A DNA stretch of 64,000 nucleotides from Pseudomonas cerasi (GTDB taxonomy: Bacteria > Pseudomonadota > Gammaproteobacteria > Pseudomonadales > Pseudomonadaceae), in contig NZ_LT222319.1 of the NCBI RefSeq assembly GCF_900074915.1, positions 865,001 to 929,000 on the forward strand, in the 5' to 3' direction. Position 1 is the stretch's first letter. Each line of letters starts with the position of its first letter. Position numbers and translations under genes: made by a program. Shown here one piece after another: positions 21,180 through 30,400 of this stretch. Below the pieces are notes generated by a model, which was not told the origin of the DNA, did not search any database, and saw nothing but the letters and a program-made list of their open reading frames with translations.

Positions 21180-21255
21180 ACACCTATGCAGAGGGCATCA
21201 GAATTCCATAAAGTTTTATGGCGTTATGCCATATTTGCTCATGAGGGTTCCCGCT

Positions 21256-22896
21256 ATGAAATGGTTTTACAACGCAAAGCTGTCCGCCAAGCTTTTTATG
21301 GCTTTTGCGCTGTGTGCGCTTTTCACCCTTGGGGTGGGCGTAATAGGCAGTCGCGGTATCAGTGCCTTGTCCGTCAGCCTTGATAACGTGTTTACCAACA
21401 GCTTGCTGTCGGTTACAAAAACCGGCGAGGTCAAGGCCTCGGTCATTGCTCAGAACCGTGATCTCTATCGTTTATTGGCTGCCATGGCAGGCAATGCGCC
21501 ACAAAGCGTCAAGGACGATATTCTCGCGAGCATGACCGTTAACAGGACTCAGGCTGAAAAAAGCTACGCCACCTACCGGGCTACGCCGCTTGACGATGAC
21601 GAGCGCGCTGCCGGTGATCAGATGGACAGAGACTGGCCTGGCTATCAGGCACTCATCGAGCAAGCCAAAGGTGTTGCCCTGTCCGGGGATATTGCAGGGG
21701 CAAGAGCGATCATCGACGGTGATGTACGCAGCGGTTACCTGAAGGTCATGGATCAGCTGAGCACCATCGTCAATTCTAATAATCGTCAGGCAGGGGAGGC
21801 TGCTGTAGCTTCCGACCAGACACAGGACGCTGCGCAACGAAATCTGTACATCGGCATAGGTTTGTCATTCTTTGCTGCGTTTGTGATGGGCCTGTTCATC
21901 AGTCGTGCCATCAGCACGCCAATCAATACTGCAGTGACCAATGCCCGGCGAATTGCAAGCGGTGACCTGACCCTGCCGATTGTCAGCCAGTATCACGACG
22001 AAGCTGGCATGATGCTGGTTGCCCTGAGCGATATGCAGGACAACCTGAAAAGCACGATCGGGCAAATATCCAGCGCTGCCGACCAGTTGGCCTCGGCTGC
22101 TGAAGAGCTGAATGCCGTGACTGAAGAAAGCAGTCGCGGTCTGATACGTCAGAACGATGAGATTCAGCAGGCCGCTACGGCTGTGAACGAGATGACCGCT
22201 GCGGTCGAAGAGGTCGCGCGTAACGCCATGTCGACGTCGGAAGCGTCCCGACAGACCAGCACCGACGCGGCTGCCGGTCGTGATCAGGCCCGCGATGCCG
22301 TGAATGCGATCAATACCGTCAGTGCCGAGATCAGCAGTTCGACCACCATGGTCGAAGAGCTCGCCGGGCGCGTCCGTGAGATCGGGCAGGTACTGGACGT
22401 GATCCGTGGGATCGCCGAGCAGACCAATTTGCTGGCCCTCAACGCCGCCATCGAGGCTGCGCGTGCAGGTGAGCAGGGTCGCGGCTTTGCGGTGGTGGCA
22501 GACGAAGTGCGGGCGCTGGCTGCCCGAACCCAGGCGTCCACCGGCGAAATCGAAACCATGATCGGCAGTGTCCAGGCCAGCGCCGATCAGGCCGTGCGGG
22601 CCATGGGCAACAGCCGCACCCTGGCCAGCAACACGCAAACCCTGGCTCAAGCCACAGGGCAGTCGCTGGAGCGCATTGCGCAGAGCGTCGCCGAGATCAA
22701 CGACCGCAACATGCTGATAGCGACGGCCTCTGAAGAGCAGTCCCACGTTGCGCGTGAGGTTGATCGCAACCTGGTCAACATTCAGGATCTCTCCGCCCAG
22801 ACCGCCGCAGGTGCCAATCAGACCAGTGCTTCAAGCCAGGAACTGTCGCGTCTGGCGATTTCCTTCAACAACCTGGTGGGCAAGTTCAAAGTCTGA
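21256..22896 (+). CDS. methyl-accepting chemotaxis protein, four-helix-bundle sensor
   Basis: A 546-residue chemoreceptor: TM1 at about 11-32 ([19 protein letters not shown]), a short all-helical periplasmic domain, TM2 at about 194-215, HAMP, methylation helices and the conserved hairpin tip ([20 protein letters not shown] near 395). The ATG at 21256 has GAGGG 8 nt upstream and gives a Tar-like N-terminus ([14 protein letters not shown]). Ligand unknown. The gene stands alone behind a sigma-28-like promoter, so it probably belongs to the late flagellar/chemotaxis regulon. Confidence 0.93.
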   Translation: MKWFYNAKLSAKLFMAFALCALFTLGVGVIGSRGISALSVSLDNVFTNSLLSVTKTGEVKASVIAQNRDLYRLLAAMAGNAPQSVKDDILASMTVNRTQAEKSYATYRATPLDDDERAAGDQMDRDWPGYQALIEQAKGVALSGDIAGARAIIDGDVRSGYLKVMDQLSTIVNSNNRQAGEAAVASDQTQDAAQRNLYIGIGLSFFAAFVMGLFISRAISTPINTAVTNARRIASGDLTLPIVSQYHDEAGMMLVALSDMQDNLKSTIGQISSAADQLASAAEELNAVTEESSRGLIRQNDEIQQAATAVNEMTAAVEEVARNAMSTSEASRQTSTDAAAGRDQARDAVNAINTVSAEISSSTTMVEELAGRVREIGQVLDVIRGIAEQTNLLALNAAIEAARAGEQGRGFAVVADEVRALAARTQASTGEIETMIGSVQASADQAVRAMGNSRTLASNTQTLAQATGQSLERIAQSVAEINDRNMLIATASEEQSHVAREVDRNLVNIQDLSAQTAAGANQTSASSQELSRLAISFNNLVGKFKV

Positions 22897-22904
22897 CGCA
22901 AGGC

Positions 22905-23342
22905 TCAGGCCGTTGTGTTCGGCAGGCGCTTCTGAAAAAAGAAGCGCTTGTTGCCGGGCGGATAGTCGTCAATCTGGCCAAACTCGGTGTAACCGTGGCG
23001 GCGATAGAAATCGGGGGCCTGGAAGTCGAAGGTATCCAGCCAGATTCCCGTGCAGCCCTTTTCAACCGCCAGATCCTCGGCCATCTGCATCAGACGCGAG
23101 CCCATGCCTTGCCCACGGGCTTGTTCCGGCACGACCAGCAGCTCGATGAACAGCCACTCATAAAGAATGCGAGCGTGCAGGCCACCGAGGACTTCCCGGG
23201 TTTGATCATCGCGAATGAACATCGCCACTTTCTCGGACTTTCCGTCGCCCGCCTGCTCGGCGTTGAAACGTTTCAGTGGTTCCAGAATCGCCAGACGATC
23301 CTCTTCCGTAGGGTTGGTATTGACGTCAATGTGAACGCTCAT
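22905..23342 (-). CDS. GNAT-family N-acetyltransferase
   Basis: A 145-residue acetyltransferase. The acetyl-CoA pyrophosphate loop is VVPEQARGQGMGSRLMQ near residue 75, and the C-terminus has DFYRRHGYTEFGQIDDYPPGN, a pattern common in small-molecule acetyltransferases. The substrate is unknown. The ATG at 23342 (MSVHIDVNTNP) is chosen over an upstream in-frame start. It is convergent with the MCP gene, only 8 nt between stops. Confidence 0.85.
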   Translation of the reverse strand: MSVHIDVNTNPTEEDRLAILEPLKRFNAEQAGDGKSEKVAMFIRDDQTREVLGGLHARILYEWLFIELLVVPEQARGQGMGSRLMQMAEDLAVEKGCTGIWLDTFDFQAPDFYRRHGYTEFGQIDDYPPGNKRFFFQKRLPNTTA

Positions 23343-23423
23343 GCGATGGCTCCCAGCCTGGGTGTGCACCGAGATTAAAGTGGCAGGGGCATGGCGTAAA
23401 GCAGGATCCTGCGGGATGTCATT

Positions 23424-24617
23424 TCACGCGAAGCACACGCAATTACGTCCGGCACGCTTGGCTGCATAGAGGGCATTGTCAGCCGCGCCAATCAGGTTCT
23501 CGGCACTGGTCATAGGCGCTGTCGCACACGCCACGCCGAGGCTGACGGTGACCAGCGCGTTTTCGCCGAGCACCGGGTGCGGCAACTTGAGTTCGGCAAC
23601 CGAGGTCTGCAGGGCCTCGGCCACTTCTCTGGCCTGCACGGGATTGCCGATCATCAACACCAGCACCTCTTCGCCGCCGAACCGGAACGCCACAGCACCA
23701 TGCTCATGCGCGCTTTGCTGGACTTTCTGACAGAGCAATCTGAGGCAGGTATCCCCTTGCGGATGCCCGTAGTTGTCGTTGTAGGATTTGAAGTGGTCGA
23801 TGTCCAACAGGATGATGGCTACGTTCGCCGGCGTATTGCGAGCGTGCTCCCAGACTGATGTCATCACTTCGTCCTGGTAGCGTCGGTTGAACAGCCGGGT
23901 CAACCCATCGGTACGCGCGAACTCCATCAGTTGCACTTGAAGCAGGCGTCCGCGAAGCGCAAACAGGTAGCTCATACGGCCTGCCCGCTCCAGAAAGTAG
24001 GAGGCCATCAGCAGCAATGCCACGGTCGAGACGAACAACACAGCGTTGGCCTGCCAGATCACAAAGTCGGCGAAGCTGGCAATGTAGGTAGTCGCCAACT
24101 GGATGATCAGCATGCAGGACATGGCGACAGCGGCATGGCGCAACGGCAGTTGCTGGATCATGGTGCAGTAGACCATGATCAACAGCATGCCGAGTTGATA
24201 AAAGATTTGATAAGGGCTGTTGCTGTGAATCATCACCAGCAGTGGCATGAGCGAGCACGCTACCGTGGCGAATGCAGCGATGGTTTCCAACGCCCAGCGC
24301 GTGGAAACCCGTTGGGCCAGCATCAACAGCGCGATAAACATCGGCGTTATCAGGCACAGACGGCCCACGGCTACATAGAAAAATACATCCCGCAGTATCA
24401 GCCAGTCGCTGATCAGGAACAGGTTGTAGATCAGACAGCCGCCAATCCCTACCGCCGTCAGGAATTCGCGCCGCGGCAGCCGGGTTTCTTCCTGGTAGCG
24501 TTTCTCAAGAACACGGCTGAAGCGCAACGAGCCGAAACCTGAAGTGATCGTCTGCTCGACCTCGGCAAGGAGTTGCGCATCTTCAAGGCTGGGGCGTTCA
24601 AGGGCAGAAACGAGCAT
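23424..24617 (-). CDS. membrane diguanylate cyclase (GGDEF)
   Basis: A 397-residue protein: a cytoplasmic N-terminus, six hydrophobic helices between about 50 and 210 (a MASE-like membrane sensor), then a GGDEF domain with the active-site motif FRFGGEEVLVL near 315. It should make cyclic di-GMP. The RxxD inhibitory site expected five residues before GGEEV is not present, so product inhibition may be lacking. The start is either ATG 24617 or ATG 24638; neither has a strong SD. No EAL domain is attached. Confidence 0.88.
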   Translation of the reverse strand: MLVSALERPSLEDAQLLAEVEQTITSGFGSLRFSRVLEKRYQEETRLPRREFLTAVGIGGCLIYNLFLISDWLILRDVFFYVAVGRLCLITPMFIALLMLAQRVSTRWALETIAAFATVACSLMPLLVMIHSNSPYQIFYQLGMLLIMVYCTMIQQLPLRHAAVAMSCMLIIQLATTYIASFADFVIWQANAVLFVSTVALLLMASYFLERAGRMSYLFALRGRLLQVQLMEFARTDGLTRLFNRRYQDEVMTSVWEHARNTPANVAIILLDIDHFKSYNDNYGHPQGDTCLRLLCQKVQQSAHEHGAVAFRFGGEEVLVLMIGNPVQAREVAEALQTSVAELKLPHPVLGENALVTVSLGVACATAPMTSAENLIGAADNALYAAKRAGRNCVCFA

Positions 24618-24864
24618 GTGACACCGGGACATTAACATCGAGAAACATAGGACATCACGGATGATGTCTTAGTGCTATCAATGTATCGTGTGACCAGCCC
24701 AAAGTCGACCGGTGGTGGCTAACGGCGTGGCCTGGGTGACAAATGGCCGCGGGCTGTCATCACTGAAAACATCTCGCAGCAATGCGCGAGATGGCCTTTA
24801 GAGGGGCGTTTTTTCTGTCGCAACCGCCCTGTAATTCAATCTGCCACCATCAGACGAAATGCCT

Positions 24865-24891
24865 TAAACCCGTCTACGCTTGTGTCGATAT
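24865..24891 (+). promoter_or_regulatory. sigma-28-like promoter for the PAS chemoreceptor
   Basis: TAAACCCG (24865-24872), 11 nt, GTCGATAT (24884-24891): TAAA in the -35 and six of eight positions in the -10 of the FliA consensus. The rest of the 24618-24920 gap shows nothing I recognise. Confidence 0.45.
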
Positions 24892-24920
24892 ATACGTACA
24901 ACCTCACTATGGGTGCCGTC

Positions 24921-26234
24921 ATGTTCAACGCTCGCTTGAAAAAGGAATTACAGGCACAAAAGGCCGAGTTATCCATGTACCGGCAGATGCAGAAAGGGAT
25001 GGATGCGCAAATGGTCTGTCTGACTCTGGACGCCAACCATCACATCGTCCACGTCAACGAGAACTTTCTCAATACGCTTGGCTACTCGCTCGAGCAATTA
25101 CTGGGTAAGGACCTGGACCACTTGGTGCCCACTTACGTCAAACAGCTTGATTGCTATCGCAGTCTCAAAGTGGCGGTGCAGAAGGGTGAGTCGGTCATCG
25201 ACAGGTACCGTTTTCTGCATGCAGACGGCAGGCTGGTTTGGATTCGCGCCCTCTGGCAGCCGGTGCTGGATGAGCAGGGCAGGCTGATGACGTTGCAATG
25301 CTACGGATCGGACATCACCCAGATCGTCGAAACGGCTGCCGAGAACTCTGCGTTTATTCAGGCATTGTTGCGCTCCACCGCCGTGATCGAGTTCAACCTG
25401 AGCGGCCAGGTACTGACTGCCAACGATCAGTTCCTGCGCGGCATGGGTTACAGCCTGGCGCAGATCAAGGGTAAGCATCACAGTATGTTCTGTGATCCGG
25501 CAGAAACCTCTCAAGCGTCGTACCGGGAATTCTGGGCGATGCTTAACCGTGGCGAGTTCGTGGCCGGACGCTTCAAGCGTATCGATAGCAACGGGCGTGA
25601 GGTCTGGCTGGAAGCAACCTACAACCCGGTCCACGATGCTCATGGCAGGCTCTACAAAGTGGTCAAGTTCGCCACTATGGTGACCGACCAGGTGGCCCGC
25701 GAAGAAGAAGTCAGTCAGGCCGCCAGCGTGGCGTTTGAAATCTCCCAGCAGACCGACGTCAGCGCCCAGCGCGGCGCGGACGTGGTGCAAAACACTGTCC
25801 AGACCATGCGCAAGATTTCCGAAGAAATGCAGACGGCCTCCTCGGGCATTGAAGCGCTGGGCAAACAGTCATTGCTGATCAATTCCATCGTGCAGACCAT
25901 TGGTGGCATTGCCCAGCAAACCAACCTGCTGGCGCTCAACGCCGCCATCGAGGCCGCGCGTGCCGGTGAACAGGGCCGGGGCTTTGCCGTGGTGGCTGAC
26001 GAAGTCCGCCAACTGGCAGGCCGCACCAGCGCTGCAACCGAAGAAATCGTCAGCGTCGTGCAGCAAAATCAGTCGCTGGCCGATGAGGCGGTACGCGGTA
26101 TGGCCAACAGCCGCACCCAGGCGGAACAGGGCCTGATGCTGGCCAACGAGGCCGGTGCGGTGATCGTCGAGATTCAGGAGGGGGCCAAACAGGTGGTGGG
26201 TGCCGTGGGGCGGTTTGCCAATCAGTTGAAGTAG
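24921..26234 (+). CDS. soluble PAS-PAS methyl-accepting protein (Aer2/BdlA-like architecture)
   Basis: A 437-residue cytoplasmic chemoreceptor with no membrane helix. Two PAS domains are visible (about 25-135, with [20 protein letters not shown], and about 145-255, with [21 protein letters not shown]), followed by a short MCP signalling domain with the tip [20 protein letters not shown] near 335. This layout is that of P. aeruginosa BdlA, which links redox or c-di-GMP signals to biofilm dispersion; orthology is not shown here. The neighbouring divergent diguanylate cyclase makes a c-di-GMP connection attractive. ATG 24921 is used; ATG 24909 is possible. Confidence 0.88.
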   Translation: MFNARLKKELQAQKAELSMYRQMQKGMDAQMVCLTLDANHHIVHVNENFLNTLGYSLEQLLGKDLDHLVPTYVKQLDCYRSLKVAVQKGESVIDRYRFLHADGRLVWIRALWQPVLDEQGRLMTLQCYGSDITQIVETAAENSAFIQALLRSTAVIEFNLSGQVLTANDQFLRGMGYSLAQIKGKHHSMFCDPAETSQASYREFWAMLNRGEFVAGRFKRIDSNGREVWLEATYNPVHDAHGRLYKVVKFATMVTDQVAREEEVSQAASVAFEISQQTDVSAQRGADVVQNTVQTMRKISEEMQTASSGIEALGKQSLLINSIVQTIGGIAQQTNLLALNAAIEAARAGEQGRGFAVVADEVRQLAGRTSAATEEIVSVVQQNQSLADEAVRGMANSRTQAEQGLMLANEAGAVIVEIQEGAKQVVGAVGRFANQLK

Positions 26235-26452
26235 CGCCCTCTGAGCACCGAGACTTCATTTCAATGGTTGCGTATTGAATGGACGAAAAGGCTTTTTCTC
26301 CACCCGGCGGAAAAGCTTTTTCCGTTGTGTCGGGATTTTCCTACAGTTATTTCGCTCAGCACGACACGTTCTCATCTGACGCCAAACCGCTAGCGTGATG
26401 CCTGTTTGCTTGGCAAAATCCCCTGCACAGACCATAACTGCAGGGAGCAACC

Positions 26453-26854
26453 ATGAACGGCATGGAAATCGATGGAAAACGCCTGGCCGACGAGTACATA
26501 GCGAAAGTCGCGATCAAACCCGTTAAAAAGCGCTTTCCGGTCGCGAGCGAAAGCTCTACCACGCAACGTGGTGGCCGTATCGTCGCCACCAGCAACATGC
26601 ACACGACGGGTGGGCGCGTGGCACTGGTGGGAGACCTTGCGCATTACCCTGATTGCAGCCAATCACGCATTGTGTCTGGTGTTGGCCCTGCAATGCACCA
26701 TGAAGGTCATCAAGTCGCCCTGGTCGGCAGCCTTTTTGAAAATGGCGACGTCATCACTGGTCCCGATCACAGCGGTATTGTAGTCGTGGAGTATGCCGAC
26801 AAGTCGGCGGCTCCAGGCCTGCACGATCCTGTTTCGCCAACGGGAGCATACTGA
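26453..26854 (+). CDS. PAAR-like protein, first gene of a T6SS cargo cassette
   Basis: A 133-residue protein. After about 40 residues the sequence carries PAAR-like repeats: MHTTGGRVALVGDLAHYPDC, SRIVSGVGPAM and HQVALVGSLFENGDVI. PAAR proteins cap the VgrG spike of type VI secretion and carry effectors. The stop overlaps the next start (TGATG), so translation is coupled to the second PAAR gene. No hcp, vgrG, DUF4123 chaperone or other structural gene adjoins, so this is an orphan cassette using a T6SS encoded elsewhere. The 218-bp gap upstream has an A/T-rich palindrome near 26311 but no clear promoter. Confidence 0.7.
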   Translation: MNGMEIDGKRLADEYIAKVAIKPVKKRFPVASESSTTQRGGRIVATSNMHTTGGRVALVGDLAHYPDCSQSRIVSGVGPAMHHEGHQVALVGSLFENGDVITGPDHSGIVVVEYADKSAAPGLHDPVSPTGAY

Positions 26855-27420
26855 TGCTGCCCCTTATAGTGATTGGCGATATGACTTCCCACGGTGGCGT
26901 CGTTGTATCAGGCGCCGCCACTATGTTGATCGATGGCAAGGGGTGTGCGCGTATAGGCGACATGGTGACGTGCCCGCGTTGTAAAGGCGTGTTCCCGATC
27001 GCCGAGGGCGACCCCAGCCTGATCGAAGACGGTAAAGCCATTGCCTATCACGGCTGCCGGACTACCTGTGGCGCGATGCTCTATTCCAGCCAGGTCAGCA
27101 CCATGACCTATCCTTCCAGCGGCGCGGCGTCGGGTGTCCAGGGCGGCTTGATCGATGGATTTGGCCGCATCAGTCCCGGCCTAATGGCGGGTTATCAGGA
27201 TGAGCCGCTGGATTCATCCGCGAAGATCTTTCGCGGTCGCTTTCAAGTGCTGGATGCAGCGACTGGCAAGCCCATCGCCGGTCAGCCAGTGCGCGTGCGC
27301 TCGTCCGACGGCCAGTACCTGACCGGCAGCACCGATGACGAAGGTTTCACCCAATGGGTCGAACGCGACACCGACGAAGCGCTGGCGTTTGACCTCATTG
27401 ATGAACCCGGCCAATCATGA
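26854..27420 (+). CDS. PAAR protein with C-terminal transthyretin-like extension
   Basis: A 188-residue protein in two parts. Residues 1-80 are a PAAR domain (GDMTSHGGVVVSGAATMLIDG, then IGDMVTCPRCKG, then AYHGCRTTCGAML), with Cys and His placed to bind the tip metal. Residues about 120-180 (GRFQVLDAATGKPIAGQPVR and TDDEGFTQWVERDTDE) read as a transthyretin-like fold, an extension seen in PAAR proteins that recruit effectors non-covalently. The stop overlaps the nuclease start by 4 nt (ATGA). It probably loads the downstream nuclease onto the spike. Confidence 0.82.
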   Translation: MLPLIVIGDMTSHGGVVVSGAATMLIDGKGCARIGDMVTCPRCKGVFPIAEGDPSLIEDGKAIAYHGCRTTCGAMLYSSQVSTMTYPSSGAASGVQGGLIDGFGRISPGLMAGYQDEPLDSSAKIFRGRFQVLDAATGKPIAGQPVRVRSSDGQYLTGSTDDEGFTQWVERDTDEALAFDLIDEPGQS

Positions 27421-28142
27421 GCGAGCCCATAAAGCCCGGTGCGCCGTTGGCCAATGGCGGAATGTCCCCAGAGGGCAGCACCACGCCGGTGAAGTTCAGC
27501 AAGCCCGAACTGGACTTCGCTGACAAGAAAGTACTGTGTTCGGCAATCTGCAAATGCAAGAGCACGCCAGGCATCGGCAAGGATGGACGCTCGCTCAAGC
27601 AGTCCTGCGTCTCCGGACAGCTCAAAGCGCTCGACGGCATCCTCCAGCACCGCAGCCCATACAAGCCGGAGGTCAACTACGACATGACCCGACAACCGCC
27701 GGCGCCGATCATGGACCGGAACGTGGAAACCAAGGGGCATGACTGGCTGCCCGGCTGGATTAAAAAATGGTGGGATGCGCCGGATGATCAGGGCTCCCGG
27801 CGCCCGCCATTTACCGCCGGTGAAGGCATGGTTCGGCGGCCTGATGTGGTGATCGTCAACGATCCGACCAAGCCTCCAACGCAGGACAACATCAAGCAGG
27901 TTGTGGAGATAAAGTTTCCGCCGGACAAGATGGATATAAAGCAGGAGAGGGCATACATCCGTATAGCTGGTGACCAAACCAAGCTGGTTGAACTGGGGCC
28001 GGGGGACTGTGACTGTAATCAATCTGAGCCCAATTCTTCCAAAATACCTGTTGAGCAACTCGGCCCGGCAGCGTTGCTTACCGGTATCTTGTACATGCTG
28101 CTGACCAAGCGTCCGCCGCCCGGAATGGTGCCTGCGCTTTAA
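27417..28142 (+). CDS. putative T6SS nuclease effector, PD-(D/E)XK fold, VRR-NUC-like
   Basis: A 241-residue protein. The catalytic core is MVRRPDVVIVND (about 138-149) followed after 15 residues by VVEIKFPPD, giving the D...ExK triad; a KQ...Y...AGDQTKLVEL tail follows, as in VRR-NUC-type nucleases. An N-terminal Cys cluster (VLCSAICKCK and SCVSG) could bind a metal. A hydrophobic stretch near the C-terminus (GPAALLTGILYMLL) is unusual for this family. No signal peptide. Coupling to a PAAR-TTR gene and a following immunity-type gene argues for an antibacterial DNA-degrading effector. Activity is inferred. Confidence 0.75.
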   Translation: MSEPIKPGAPLANGGMSPEGSTTPVKFSKPELDFADKKVLCSAICKCKSTPGIGKDGRSLKQSCVSGQLKALDGILQHRSPYKPEVNYDMTRQPPAPIMDRNVETKGHDWLPGWIKKWWDAPDDQGSRRPPFTAGEGMVRRPDVVIVNDPTKPPTQDNIKQVVEIKFPPDKMDIKQERAYIRIAGDQTKLVELGPGDCDCNQSEPNSSKIPVEQLGPAALLTGILYMLLTKRPPPGMVPAL

Positions 28143-28151
28143 GGACTTGAT

Positions 28152-29228
28152 ATGACCGATTTACCGTTCGACCCTATTCAGTTGATGCGGGAGCATCCCG
28201 AGAAGATGCGTGTCCCCGGAGGGCTGCTGACCAAACAAGGTCCGCAAGACTATGTAGGCAGCGTGCCTGCGATCACCGGTACGTTGTTTTTCAATGATGC
28301 GCATCTACCTGATGTGCGTGAGGCCATCTGTTCATGCTTCGACGAATATGAGGCCCTCGCCAAGGAGCATCTAACTTGGCTGTGGCGCGAAGAGCCGCCA
28401 GAGGGGCCAGACAAATTCGCTTACGCCAAGGCGCCGCCCATGCGCACAATGGTGAAGCGCATGAAAGAGAACGACCTGATGGGGTTCTGTTACACCAGCG
28501 GAAAACAAGCTCACGACGCTGGTGACTGGGAGTTTTATATTTCGGGGCTTCGTGGCTGGGAAGCGAAGATGGGTAGTTGGGGCGCATCCGTTTTGCGCTT
28601 CAGTGTTCCATTACTGTACGTCGAAGAGAACCCTATTGCTTTCCAGTCTATGTTTGTAAGTTTCGCCAAGCGTCTGAAATCTATTCATGGCTATGGTGGT
28701 CATGGGCTAGTGTTGTCTGCGGTACGTATAAGCGACAACCAGCCTTTCGAAGCAATGCTTGCGGATAAGTTAAATGGCCTGGATGTAGGGCTACCACTTG
28801 GCGCATCCGAGACAGCCGACAAGGGTATCAAGACCGTCTCATGGCTGACGGCCTTGAGCAACGAATGGGTAGAAAAGATAGGCGGGATAGGTGAGATCCA
28901 AGCCGAACTACCGATGGACTGGTTTGCACTCTATGACTACGGTTCAGGGCTGGTCATCCAGTCCGGACCGATACCTGAAGCCGCGCCGACCGATCAGCCA
29001 AAGCCCGCCCGATTGGTGCTTCCCAACAGGCTGCTCAAGGCAATTCGTGCCCCCAAGGTCAGTCTGCACAACCCTTCCAAGAACGGCGAGCCACGTATCA
29101 TCGGCTGGGCAGCCGAGCAATGGCTCAAACGCTTCGATATCGAAGAGGATGAGCTGATGGCTTACAAAGCCAGACTGTTAGATGAGCCCAGGCTGACCAA
29201 GGCCACTACTTTGCCGGATCGCTTGTGA
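28152..29228 (+). CDS. T6SS immunity-type protein (DUF3396 family), copy 1
   Basis: A 358-residue soluble protein beginning MTDLPFDPIQLMREHPEKMRV. It resembles the DUF3396 group, which NCBI calls type VI immunity family protein (from memory). It lies 9 nt after the nuclease stop with the SD AAGGACT, placing it as the cognate immunity gene. Copies 2 and 3 follow. The N-terminal 95 residues and the last 45 are nearly invariant among the three; the middle differs. No signal peptide, as expected for neutralising a cytoplasmic nuclease. Confidence 0.75.
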   Translation: MTDLPFDPIQLMREHPEKMRVPGGLLTKQGPQDYVGSVPAITGTLFFNDAHLPDVREAICSCFDEYEALAKEHLTWLWREEPPEGPDKFAYAKAPPMRTMVKRMKENDLMGFCYTSGKQAHDAGDWEFYISGLRGWEAKMGSWGASVLRFSVPLLYVEENPIAFQSMFVSFAKRLKSIHGYGGHGLVLSAVRISDNQPFEAMLADKLNGLDVGLPLGASETADKGIKTVSWLTALSNEWVEKIGGIGEIQAELPMDWFALYDYGSGLVIQSGPIPEAAPTDQPKPARLVLPNRLLKAIRAPKVSLHNPSKNGEPRIIGWAAEQWLKRFDIEEDELMAYKARLLDEPRLTKATTLPDRL

Positions 29229-29274
29229 TGTCACTTGCTCATTATCCCTTGGTGCAGGACGGCAAGGACTCGAT
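29229..29274 (+). repeat. intergenic part of a tandem duplication (mate at 30355-30400)
   Basis: The spacers between immunity copies 1/2 and 2/3 are 46 nt each and differ at only a few positions, starting tgtcacttgctc and ending with gcaggacggcaaggactcga before ATG. Similarity continues into both flanking genes, showing that the repeat unit was gene plus spacer (about 1.13 kb). Confidence 0.9.
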
Positions 29275-30354
29275 ATGATTGATCTTCTGTCCGACCCGGT
29301 TCAGTTGATGCGCGAGCATCGCGAGAAGATGCGTGTTCCTGGAGGGTTGCTGACCAAGCAAGGGCCGCAGGACTACGTCGGCAGTGTGCCTGCGATCACC
29401 GGTACGTTGTTCTTCAATGATGCTCACCTGCCTGAAGTACGCGAGGCCATCTGTTCATGCTTCGACGAATATGAGGCCCTCGCCAAGGAACATCTAAGTT
29501 GGCTGTGGCGCGAAGAGCCACCTGAGGGACCGAATAAGATAGCCAAGGCCAAGGCCAAACCTATGCGCGATATGGTGAAGCGCATGACTGAAAACGATCT
29601 TTTCAGTTTTGGTTATACCAGCGGCGAGCAACCACACGACGCTGGCGATTGGGAGTTTCAAGTCTATGGACTGCGTGGCTGGAAAGCTAGGATGGGAACT
29701 TGGGGGCTATGCTCTCTACGTTTCAGTATGCCGATGCTCCACGTCGAAAATAACCCAACTTCTTTTCAGGCTATGTTTGTGAGCTTCGCCGCAAGATTAA
29801 AAGCTGTTCACGGCTACGGCGGACTTGGGCTTGTTCTCTCTCTAGTGCGTAGCGACAACAACGAGCCCTTCGAGGCGTATCTCTCGGAGCGATTAAATGG
29901 ACTCGATGTTGGAGGACCAATTGATATTTGCCGAGCGGCCGCAAGCGGTATAAAGACCGTATCCTGGCTTACTGCGCTCAACTACAAAATGATTGAAAAA
30001 GTGGGCGGGGTAGATGAAATACAAGCCGAGCTACCTATAGACTGGTTCGCGCTTTATGACTATGGCTCGGGATTGGTCATTCAGGCTGGGCCAAAACCTG
30101 AAGCAGCGCCCATTGATCAGCCGAAGCCTGCTCGATTGGTTCTCCCAAACATGATGTTTAAAAATGTCAGGATGCCGCAGATAGGTAGTTTGCATCGTAA
30201 CTCCAGTGTTGGCGAACCGCGCATCACCGGCTGGTCTGCCGAGCAATGGCTCAAACGCTTCGATATCGAAGAGGATGAGCTGATGGCTTACAAAGCCAGA
30301 CTACTTGATGAGCCGAAGTTGACTAAAGCCACCACTTTGCCGGATCGCTTGTGA
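29275..30354 (+). CDS. T6SS immunity-type protein (DUF3396 family), copy 2
   Basis: A 359-residue paralogue of copy 1. The first 100 residues and the last 45 match copy 1 almost fully (VGSVPAITGTLFFNDAHLP; EQWLKRFDIEEDELMAYKAR), but residues about 105-310 are the most divergent of the three: the segment DVGGPIDICRAAASGIK has no close counterpart, and the tail NRNSS-type sequence before GWSAEQW differs. Its middle also uses more A/T-ending codons than its neighbours, consistent with gene conversion or import of a different allele. Probably protects against a variant nuclease. Confidence 0.75.
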   Translation: MIDLLSDPVQLMREHREKMRVPGGLLTKQGPQDYVGSVPAITGTLFFNDAHLPEVREAICSCFDEYEALAKEHLSWLWREEPPEGPNKIAKAKAKPMRDMVKRMTENDLFSFGYTSGEQPHDAGDWEFQVYGLRGWKARMGTWGLCSLRFSMPMLHVENNPTSFQAMFVSFAARLKAVHGYGGLGLVLSLVRSDNNEPFEAYLSERLNGLDVGGPIDICRAAASGIKTVSWLTALNYKMIEKVGGVDEIQAELPIDWFALYDYGSGLVIQAGPKPEAAPIDQPKPARLVLPNMMFKNVRMPQIGSLHRNSSVGEPRITGWSAEQWLKRFDIEEDELMAYKARLLDEPKLTKATTLPDRL

Positions 30355-30400
30355 TGTCACTTGCTCCTTATTCATCGGTGCAGGACGGCAAGGACTCGAT

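Noticed and set aside
26281..26330. A/T-rich palindrome upstream of the PAAR cassette as a terminator or attachment site
   Set aside because: The arms are short and imperfect, and no integrase or matching second copy is present in the window.
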